38,758 nt of DNA from Gammaproteobacteria bacterium (GTDB lineage Bacteria > Pseudomonadota > Gammaproteobacteria > Pseudomonadales > Azotimanducaceae): positions 1 to 38,758 of the forward strand of contig JABGTE010000181.1 in assembly GCA_018647445.1 (NCBI GenBank), in the 5' to 3' direction. Of this stretch, positions 1 to 7,416 are shown one piece after another. The notes below the pieces were generated by a model. That model was not told the DNA's origin. It saw nothing but the letters and a program-made list of their open reading frames with translations, and did no database searches. Numbering within the stretch: the first letter of the stretch is position 1; each line of letters starts with the position of its first letter. The position numbers and the translations under genes were made by a program.

Positions 1-158
1 AAGCCATTGTGTCGGGTATGGCCTTCGCTTCGATTTTAACCTTAGTTGCCACGCCGGCGATGCTGGCACTGCCTTATCGCGTGCAGCATCGTTGGGGGCG
101 TTTAAAAGCCCTGGTGCGTCGTCTGCAAGGCCGAGAATTAAAAGCCGCAAAAGTCTAA
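1..158 (+). CDS. C-terminal fragment of an RND/AcrB-like efflux permease (truncated by window start)
   Basis: Open frame from base 3 reads AIVSGMAFASILTLVATPAMLALPYRVQHRWGRLKALVRRLQGRELKAAKV*, resembling the last transmembrane helix of RND transporters (SGMAFASILTLVATPAML). Confidence 0.6.
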   Translation, partial: AIVSGMAFASILTLVATPAMLALPYRVQHRWGRLKALVRRLQGRELKAAKV

Positions 159-351
159 GTGGTATTGTTGGCGCGTTGTCGAATGAAGCTGACCGCGGCT
201 CACGATGGCACGGCGTGCCTACGCGCCGAAGGCAGCAGCCCGGCTCGCTGCTAAAAAAGCGCCAAAAAAAATTAGCAAAAAATTGCGGTGCAGTGTTGTC
301 TCCAGGCTGGCATGATATTGGTCAGTTGTTCAACATGATGAGGTCCCTCCA

Positions 352-732
352 ATGGTCGATATTATTCTACTAACGCTGCTCCTCGCACTGATCCAAATCG
401 TGCTCTTACCGCTGCTGCTACGAGCAAACAACTTTGCCTATTTGCTGTCCAATCGAGATGGCCCTTACGAGCCCTCCGTGGTCTTAGCGAGGGTGCAACG
501 CGCGGCTGCGAATTTACAAGAAAGCTTGCCGGCTTTCTTGGTGATGGCGGTGATTGCTCAGATGCAGAATTTAGATTTAACCCTCGTGGCGTCGGTTTGG
601 CTGGCACTGCGAGCAGCATATTTCGCAAGTTACGCCCTCGGGTTTATCGGAATCCGAACCCTTATATGGATTGGGGCATTGGTTTGCCTTATTGTCATGG
701 CGCTCGCCCTAGCGGGTCTGGTGACTGTTTAA
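352..732 (+). CDS. MAPEG family membrane protein
   Basis: 126 aa, four hydrophobic segments, MAPEG-like RVQRAAANLQESLPAFLV motif; preceded by an AGGT-type RBS. Confidence 0.8.
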   Translation: MVDIILLTLLLALIQIVLLPLLLRANNFAYLLSNRDGPYEPSVVLARVQRAAANLQESLPAFLVMAVIAQMQNLDLTLVASVWLALRAAYFASYALGFIGIRTLIWIGALVCLIVMALALAGLVTV

Positions 733-738
733 AACGAC

Positions 739-1611
739 GTGATCAGCCCTGGCGGTGAATTCTGGCAGCCTTTGCGGCCCGGGTTGTCTATATTTTTCAT
801 AGACCGCTTGCATCCAGGCCTTGGGAACAAAGCTTACAAGCTTCAGCCAGCCATAGAGCGGGCCCTCGCGGACGGTTGTTCACCCTTGGTGAGCCTCGGC
901 GGTGCTTGGTCTAATCACTTGCATGCATTGGCTCAGATGGGCCACTCAGCAGGCCTTGCAACGGTTGGGTATGTTCGAGGCGATGCAGACCTTCCAAAAA
1001 CGATGATGTTGGAAGACGTTGAAGCTTGGGGGATGACCCTACGGTTCTTATCTCGGGGCGAATACCGTAAGCGCCACGAGGCGAGTTTTGGGCAAGGCCT
1101 TTTGCGGGATTATCCTTCTGGCGTCTATGTGCCAGAGGGCGGAAGCGATGCCGAAGGCATTTCAGGCGTTGCCCAACTGGTCGCAGATCTTGCGCGCCAC
1201 GGCCCAACGTTCGAACGTTTGGTGCTGCCCGTCGGGACTGGTGGCACTATGGCGGGTGTCTTGCTAGCCCTAAAGCGGCCTTGCCATGTGGTAGGGGTTT
1301 CGGCTTTAAAGCAAGTCAAGACCCAACAAAAGCTTATCGATAGCATAACGTCAGGGCGGTTACACCCGGGTGTGAGTTTTGAGATAACGCCTGAAATCCG
1401 GTTCGGCGGTTATGCAGCCTGTCCAAGCGCTTTGGTACAACGCATTCACCAGCTTGAAGCAGCGTTTGACTTCAAGCTCGAGCCCATCTACACCGCAAAA
1501 ACCCTGGTTGCTGCGCTCGACCTCGTCCAGACGCAATCAAGATTCAGCGAGACATTGGTTCTGCATACCGGCGGCTTACAAGGACGTCGTGGATTCCCCG
1601 CATTCGTATGA
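739..1611 (+). CDS. PLP-dependent D-cysteine desulfhydrase / ACC deaminase-like protein
   Basis: Lysine-containing motif GNKAYKL near N-terminus, SLGGAWSNHLHALA and GTGGTMAG phosphate-binding motifs typical of the fold-II PLP family. Confidence 0.8.
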   Translation: MISPGGEFWQPLRPGLSIFFIDRLHPGLGNKAYKLQPAIERALADGCSPLVSLGGAWSNHLHALAQMGHSAGLATVGYVRGDADLPKTMMLEDVEAWGMTLRFLSRGEYRKRHEASFGQGLLRDYPSGVYVPEGGSDAEGISGVAQLVADLARHGPTFERLVLPVGTGGTMAGVLLALKRPCHVVGVSALKQVKTQQKLIDSITSGRLHPGVSFEITPEIRFGGYAACPSALVQRIHQLEAAFDFKLEPIYTAKTLVAALDLVQTQSRFSETLVLHTGGLQGRRGFPAFV

Positions 1612-1833
1612 TGGCAAAAAGTGTTTGAGGTTTGTTGTCGGGGGACGGTCACGAGCAAGATGCGAAGGGTTGAATAGCGGAGATTGCATTGGGTGCTTTG
1701 GCTCGCTGTCGGAGCCGCAATTTCTAGGACCCGGGTTAAGGCGCGTTCCCTTTGCTGGCGCAGACATCTCTCGGTTCATCCAGCCTCAGAATTAGACGAG
1801 CTGACGCCCGTTGAGAGTACTACGACAGGGCGG

Positions 1834-2631
1834 TTAGCCGCCAACAATCACCGCGGGCACACCAGCGACCGTGACGCCTTCTGGCACGTCATTAAGCACC
1901 ACACTACCAGCACCGACTTTCGCGCTCTCGCCAATTGTTATATTGCCCAAAAGGGTAGCGTTGGCGCCGAGAATCACATTCTTGCGAATTTTAGGATGTC
2001 GGTCGCCGGCGGCTTTACCCGTGCCACCGAGCGTCACACCATGCAAAATCGAGACATCATCGTCGATCACAGCGGTTTCGCCGATAACGAGACCGGTTGC
2101 GTGATCAAACATTACGCCACAGCCCATTGATGCCGCTGGGTGGATATCAATCCCAAAGAGGTTGCTAGTTTGGCTCTGAAAGTAAAACGCGAGCGAATGG
2201 CGCTCCTCCTGCCATAGCCAATGGGCGATGCGGTGAGACTGTAAAGCATGGAAGCCTTTATAAAATAAAAAGGGTGTTGAGAAACTATTGCAAGCGGGAT
2301 CACGCTCCCGAGTCGCTTTGATATCGATCTCAGCGGCATGAATGATGGAGGGGTCTTTAATATAGGCTTGCTCAATGATTTCCCGAATCGCCATACTTGA
2401 CACCACCGGGCTGTCGAGTTTGCTGGCTAGAATAAAGCTTAAAGCCCCTTCAATCGTATCGTGATTCAGTACCGAGGCATGGAAGAAGGTTGCCATAATC
2501 GGCTCGAAGTCCGCACGCAATTTGACCTCTTGGCGCATGGCTTGCCAGAGCGATCCCGCTGAACGTAGTTCTGCTACGTTGCCGACGGCGCTGAACTCCG
2601 AGGCATGTCGTCTACTGATTCGATTGGTCAT
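1834..2631 (-). CDS. cysE: Serine O-acetyltransferase
   Basis: Hexapeptide left-handed beta-helix region (GIDIHPAASMGCGVMFDHATGLVIGETAVIDDDVSILHGVTLGGTGK) and N-terminal SATase domain; start set at MTNRISRRH rather than the longer ORF start 2682. Confidence 0.92.
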   Translation of the reverse strand: MTNRISRRHASEFSAVGNVAELRSAGSLWQAMRQEVKLRADFEPIMATFFHASVLNHDTIEGALSFILASKLDSPVVSSMAIREIIEQAYIKDPSIIHAAEIDIKATRERDPACNSFSTPFLFYKGFHALQSHRIAHWLWQEERHSLAFYFQSQTSNLFGIDIHPAASMGCGVMFDHATGLVIGETAVIDDDVSILHGVTLGGTGKAAGDRHPKIRKNVILGANATLLGNITIGESAKVGAGSVVLNDVPEGVTVAGVPAVIVGG

Positions 2632-2801
2632 CGATAACTCCCTTAGGACTCTTAATTTTGGGGCTATCGAGCCGAAATGCAACTAAATCGAGTTTTTTGT
2701 TCTAAAAATCTTCTTTGATAGAATCATCTGTTATTTCAGTCCGTGATTGAATTTACGTGTAATCTTTCATTAAATGCGGGTGCGCTGCCACATAAGGTTT
2801 A

Positions 2802-3674
2802 ATGACAATGGCTTTTAAACAGGTTGGAATTTTTGCGAGTATCTCTGGCCCACTCGTCGCAGAATCGATGTTACGGGTCGCTGCGGTGCTGAAGGCACAG
2901 GGTATTGAGGTCCGGGTCGAGCAATCCGAATTGGCGGCAGCAACCTTGCCAGGGATTAAGGCGCAAAGTCGTGAGGTGATTTGCCAAACCGCCGACCTTG
3001 TCATTGCCATCGGGGGCGATGGCAGTATGTTGAGTGCAGCGCGCGATGTGACGCCTTTTGGGGTGCCGCTACTGGGAATTAATCGCGGGCGTCTGGGGTT
3101 TTTAGCGGATGTTTCGCCAGATGATATTGAAACCCAATTGAATGCGGTTTTGCTTGGGGACAGCGAGACGGAAACCCATTTCTTATTGCAGGGCCGGTTC
3201 GCGGAAGGCGAAGGTGTGGCTGAGGCTACCGCCTTGAATGAAGTGACCGTTCATTCTGCAACGATGTCACGAATGATCGAGTTCGATCTTTATATCAATG
3301 ATGTCTTTGTTTACAAGCAATCCTCGGACGGCTTGATTATCAGTTCGCCAACGGGTTCAACCGCTTATGCGCTCAGCGCTGGTGGGCCAATTATGCATCC
3401 GTCTTTAGACGCAATGGTGCTCGTCCCAATGTTTCCACACTCTCTGAACAGCCGGCCATTAGTAGTCCCGGGGGATTCGGAGCTACGGATAACGTTGGGA
3501 AACAAAGTCGGCGCGGAAGCCAAAGTGAGTTTTGACTCGCAGCTTGAGTTTAGGATGCATCCTGGGGAATCCCTGCACGTGAAAAAACACGCTAAAACCC
3601 TCAGTTTGGTTCACCCCAGAGGTCAGGATTTTTATGGCGTTTGTCGATCAAAGCTGGGCTGGGCGAGTCGATAA
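2802..3674 (+). CDS. nadK: NAD kinase
   Basis: IAIGGDGSML, NRGRLGFLAD, SPTGSTAYALSAGGPI motifs. Confidence 0.96.
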   Translation: MTMAFKQVGIFASISGPLVAESMLRVAAVLKAQGIEVRVEQSELAAATLPGIKAQSREVICQTADLVIAIGGDGSMLSAARDVTPFGVPLLGINRGRLGFLADVSPDDIETQLNAVLLGDSETETHFLLQGRFAEGEGVAEATALNEVTVHSATMSRMIEFDLYINDVFVYKQSSDGLIISSPTGSTAYALSAGGPIMHPSLDAMVLVPMFPHSLNSRPLVVPGDSELRITLGNKVGAEAKVSFDSQLEFRMHPGESLHVKKHAKTLSLVHPRGQDFYGVCRSKLGWASR

Positions 3675-3750
3675 CTCGTTGCGATCGATAAGCCGTTCTA
3701 GGCAGTGCTTGCCTTGGTCGCAAAATGATCTTGCGGCCTTAAATCGCGCC

Positions 3751-4338
3751 TTAGCGCCAGGCGAGGTCCCTCGGTGCGTCCACATCTTGAAGGATTCCTA
3801 AGTCAGTCACCTCGATCATTTGGACTGCCGCGGCCTGCGTCTTAAGCAAGGTACGCGCACCTTGATCCCCCGTTAGGGTCTGCATTGCGTCAAAATAGGC
3901 ATGGTGAAACAGAACGGGATGTCCCGGACGGCCTTGATGACAAGGTTGGATGATCGGGTGGGCTTGGCTTGCTGTGCGGAACGCAAAGATCAGGGTACTG
4001 AGCGTGCTGGGCGCGTGAAAGGGCATGTCGCCCAAACAGATGGCGGCGCCTTGCCAATGGGTAATCTTGGCCGCACCATGGGCCAAGCTGTGGCCCATGC
4101 CAAGGCTCGCGTCGTCGGCGAGTGTCGTCGTCAGCGTTTTGAATTGCGTCGATAGCGCCGCAGCCAAGGTTTCATCACCAGAATGCAAAACTAAGAGGGT
4201 TTCCTCAAAGGCCGGTATGATTTTAGTAAGGGTCGCCGCGAGCAAACTTTCACCACTTGGCAACGAAGCGAGGCGTTTATCGCTTCCAAACCGGCGGCCC
4301 TGGCCGCCTGCCAGCACCAATGCGCCGAGAGGGCCCAA
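3751..4338 (-). CDS. MobA-like NTP transferase (molybdenum cofactor cytidylyltransferase-type)
   Basis: N-terminal VLAGGQGRRFGSDKRLA nucleotide-binding motif, LGDMPFHAP, GRPGHPVLF; adjacent to xdhC-like gene. Confidence 0.85.
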   Translation of the reverse strand: MGPLGALVLAGGQGRRFGSDKRLASLPSGESLLAATLTKIIPAFEETLLVLHSGDETLAAALSTQFKTLTTTLADDASLGMGHSLAHGAAKITHWQGAAICLGDMPFHAPSTLSTLIFAFRTASQAHPIIQPCHQGRPGHPVLFHHAYFDAMQTLTGDQGARTLLKTQAAAVQMIEVTDLGILQDVDAPRDLAWR

Positions 4339-4341
4339 GGG

Positions 4342-5358
4342 TTAACCGACCGCTCGAAAGTCCGCTTGCACGGTGTTGCCAGCAGTGCTTCGCAGCGCTG
4401 TGAGCTGCGCCAAAATGGCGATGGCGATCTCCGCTGGCGTTTTGCTGCCAATGGGTAGGCCAACAGGCGCATGCAAGCGCGCGATCAAATCATCCGAGAT
4501 ATCCAGCTCTTGAAGGCGGGCTTTGCGGTTTTCGGAGGTTTTCATGGAACCCATCGCGCCAATAAAATAAGCATCGGTGGTTAGCGCCTCCATCAGGCCC
4601 ATGTCATCAATTCTGGGGTCATGAGTTAGGGCTATGATGGCTGAAAATGAATCGGTTGCTTGGGCTCGGATGGCGTCGTCTGGGTAACTGGTAATCAGCT
4701 GAACGCCCTCTACCGGCCACTGTTCCATAAGGTTTGCTCGTGGATCGCAAACGACGACTTGATAGTCCAGTGCCTTCGCCATCTCAGCGAGGTACTGTGA
4801 AACTTGCCCACAGCCAATTAAAAATAGTTGGTAGCGAGGCCCGAAGGTTTGGCGTAACGTTTTCTCACCTGGCGTGTTGTCGAACGCGCCCTCAAAATGA
4901 AGATGCCGAAACCGTTCAGTCTCGCTGAGGGTCATGTCGCCAGTTGTGATATCGAGGGATCGCTCGATGCACGCGCGCTGTTCAATCCGCTCGGTAATAA
5001 CGCGTAGGGTGTCCAGGTGACGCTGATCGACGAAAGGCTCGATCACGACATGGAGTTGACCGCCGCAAGGCAGGCCAAAGCGCTCTGTTTCGGCCTGGCT
5101 GACCCCGTAAACCAGCACTTCTGGGCAAGCGTTTGCCATCTCGCCGCGTTGTAATTTTTCAAGAAGATCTTCCTCTATACAGCCACCCGACAACGAGCCT
5201 GCGATTTGGCCCTCGCTGTTGCAGGCGAGTAAGGAACCGATGGGTCTGGGTGACGACCCCCAAGTTTTCACGACGGTGCACAACCAACTGGGTCGGCCTT
5301 CAGATACCCACTGCGTAAGTTTTTTTAAGACCTGTTGGTCAGCGTTTTCCATGGCCAT
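4342..5358 (-). CDS. XdhC/CoxI family protein
   Basis: N-terminal TVVKTWGSSPRPIGSLLA and GSLSGGCIEEDL, C-terminal Rossmann (FLIGCGQVSQYLAEMAKALDYQVVVCDPR) and LHAPVGLPIGSKTPAEIAIAILAQ signatures. Confidence 0.92.
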   Translation of the reverse strand: MAMENADQQVLKKLTQWVSEGRPSWLCTVVKTWGSSPRPIGSLLACNSEGQIAGSLSGGCIEEDLLEKLQRGEMANACPEVLVYGVSQAETERFGLPCGGQLHVVIEPFVDQRHLDTLRVITERIEQRACIERSLDITTGDMTLSETERFRHLHFEGAFDNTPGEKTLRQTFGPRYQLFLIGCGQVSQYLAEMAKALDYQVVVCDPRANLMEQWPVEGVQLITSYPDDAIRAQATDSFSAIIALTHDPRIDDMGLMEALTTDAYFIGAMGSMKTSENRKARLQELDISDDLIARLHAPVGLPIGSKTPAEIAIAILAQLTALRSTAGNTVQADFRAVG

Positions 5359-5434
5359 AGAGGTTTGCGGTTACAATGTCGGGCGAGCCAGAAGTGTACA
5401 ACATTTTACCCAACAAGGGAGGTCAGACGCAGTC

Positions 5435-6304
5435 ATGGCGACACTGCAATTAGCCTTACAACTACCGCAGGATATCGATTTGCGCAGCTTTTCATTGCTG
5501 CTGCACACCCAGAATATTGCGCATCGGATTACCCTTGAAGGGGTCTATCAAGTCGTTTGGGTTGGCTCGGATGAGGACCCAGCGGCGGTCGTGGCGCTTT
5601 ATCAAACCTGGCTAACTCAAGCGCCCGTTAAGGGGGTCGCGAACCCTGGTCTGATGGGGCGTTTAATCAAGAACGCTTTGTCATTTCCGCTGACGGTTAT
5701 GATAATTGTTTTAAACTGTAGCCTCGTCTGGGTAGGCCTGCAGGCCTCGGAAGGTGATTTTTCAGGCTTGCTTCAGCAACTCACGATGACGCCTATGACA
5801 CAGGCAGGCGGGTACCTTGTGTTTGAGCCTCTCTCGGTCACCTTCGCGCAGCAGGCCTACTGGCGGCTCGTGACGCCGATGCTGTTACATTTTAGCTGGC
5901 TGCATTTGGCTTTTAATTTGTTGTGGGTTTGGGAGTTGGGGCGTCGAATCGAAAAATTGCATGGCATATCGCTGTTTATCGCGGTGACGTTGCTGGGGTC
6001 TTTGGGCGCCAATTTAATGCAGCTCACGTTATCCGGGCCCTCCCTGTTTGGCGGTATGTCAGGGGTCGTCTTTGCGTATCTAGGGTACTGCATGGTTTGG
6101 GATCGATTGCGGCCGGGTAATCCGATTGGCCTTGCACCGGCCGCGTACTGGGTGATGTTGGGTTTCTTAGCGTTAGGGTTTACCGGCGTGCTCGACTTGC
6201 TTGGATTGGGTGCACTGGCCAATGGCGCTCATCTAGGCGGTCTACTTGCAGGCGGCGGTATCGGTTTACTGGCCCCATTATTGGTGTCGAAGCGAGAGCG
6301 TTAG
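5435..6304 (+). CDS. Rhomboid family intramembrane serine protease with N-terminal cytosolic domain
   Basis: HLAFNLLW, GMSGVVFAYLGY (catalytic GxSG) and AHLGGLLAG (catalytic His) motifs; start at MATLQLAL preceded by GGGAGG; the listed ORF start at 5219 is too far upstream. Confidence 0.88.
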   Translation: MATLQLALQLPQDIDLRSFSLLLHTQNIAHRITLEGVYQVVWVGSDEDPAAVVALYQTWLTQAPVKGVANPGLMGRLIKNALSFPLTVMIIVLNCSLVWVGLQASEGDFSGLLQQLTMTPMTQAGGYLVFEPLSVTFAQQAYWRLVTPMLLHFSWLHLAFNLLWVWELGRRIEKLHGISLFIAVTLLGSLGANLMQLTLSGPSLFGGMSGVVFAYLGYCMVWDRLRPGNPIGLAPAAYWVMLGFLALGFTGVLDLLGLGALANGAHLGGLLAGGGIGLLAPLLVSKRER

Positions 6305-7119
6305 AGCACGTTCAACGCCACCTCATAACCCGTGTATTTTCGCAGGTTGATGACGGTATGATCCAAGATCAAGTACTGCGCCTTGATCCCCAAAAGGGTG
6401 CCTTCAAGCACCGGTGTTTTGTCTAAATTATAGGACTTCACTTTTTCCAGGTATTGAGTCACAGGATACGTAAAGTGCATGGTCTCGGCCGTCTCGGCAA
6501 GCGCCATGGCGCCGGGCTCAAATTCTGCTTGAATCGAGGCAATCGCGTCAGCGGCAAGGGCCAGTAAGCGATCTCGTTCTGCCGGTAGGTCTAAGACGTC
6601 CCCTGGGCCTTTGAGCATTCGTTGCCATTGGGTTCGATCGCTAACATGCGCTTTAAACGCTGCCTCTAAAAGGCCGGATTGGCGTCTGGTGGCTGCCGTC
6701 ATAATCACAAGACCTTGGGTTGCCCCTTGATCCAGCCAGCGGCTGGGTAAGTTCTCAGCTCGGGTAATACCGACTTTTAGACCCGTCGAATTGGCTAAAT
6801 AAACCCGGTGTGGTTGCATGCAAAACTGCTCGGCAAAGGTGTTGTCCCGGCAGGTCCCCAAGTGAAAATGACAGCGATCGGGGCTCATAATACAAAGATC
6901 GCAAGACGCCAGGGATTGAAAGCAGGGGTAACAATAGCCTTGAGAGAAGCTTTTTTTGGTCGAGCGGCCACAATGTTGGCAAATAATTTTTTGAAGAAAT
7001 TCGAGGCGAATCCTTTGGCCAATGAGTGCGTTCATATCTTGCGTTGCATCGCCCAATGCCAGGGTGTAGTGCACCTCGGCGTCGGCGCGACAGGACATTT
7101 TAGAGAGTTGGCCTTGCAT
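6301..7119 (-). CDS. DUF2797 domain-containing protein
   Basis: Cys-rich KIICQHCGRSTKKSFSQGYCYPCFQSLASCDLCIMSPDRCH segment followed by HRVYLANSTGLKVGITR, characteristic of DUF2797; stop codon overlaps the convergent rhomboid stop (6301-6304). Confidence 0.85.
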   Translation of the reverse strand: MQGQLSKMSCRADAEVHYTLALGDATQDMNALIGQRIRLEFLQKIICQHCGRSTKKSFSQGYCYPCFQSLASCDLCIMSPDRCHFHLGTCRDNTFAEQFCMQPHRVYLANSTGLKVGITRAENLPSRWLDQGATQGLVIMTAATRRQSGLLEAAFKAHVSDRTQWQRMLKGPGDVLDLPAERDRLLALAADAIASIQAEFEPGAMALAETAETMHFTYPVTQYLEKVKSYNLDKTPVLEGTLLGIKAQYLILDHTVINLRKYTGYEVALNVL

Positions 7120-7250
7120 CAGTTACCTCTGGAACAGTTAGGTGGGTCTATTGTACAGAATCGCGCGCAATCGATGTGAATTTGCGGCGCTGGTGTAGAA
7201 TGGGAACGGCTCGGCCACACACGGTGGTGGGTCGTGTCGAGGTAATGCCT

Positions 7251-7340
7251 GTGAGACGCTGAAAGACAGAGCAAGACAGAGCAAGACAGAGCAAGACAGC
7301 GCAAGACAGCGCAACACAGCGTAAAACGCGGTAAGGCGGG
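7251..7340. repeat. Degenerating 10-bp tandem repeat array (consensus gcaagacaga/gcaagacagc)
   Basis: Direct reading: gaaagacaga gcaagacaga gcaagacaga gcaagacagc gcaagacagc gcaacacagc gtaaaacgcg gtaaggcggg from 7261 to 7340, with a weaker unit gtgagacgct at 7251. Confidence 0.95.
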
Positions 7341-7416
7341 TTCATCAGGCCGAAAGCTTTTTACCGGTTTATTAAGAAAAAATGAAGTTTCCCAGAACAG
7401 TCAGCAAGAGGTCGTT

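Noticed and set aside
1684-2130. 148-aa plus ORF antisense to cysE
   Set aside because: More than half lies over the cysE hexapeptide coding region; no RBS or known domain
7119-7345. Two minus-strand ORFs (61 and 65 aa) rich in LSCSVLLCLALSC
   Set aside because: They are translations of the 10-bp tandem repeat; no RBS and no plausible family
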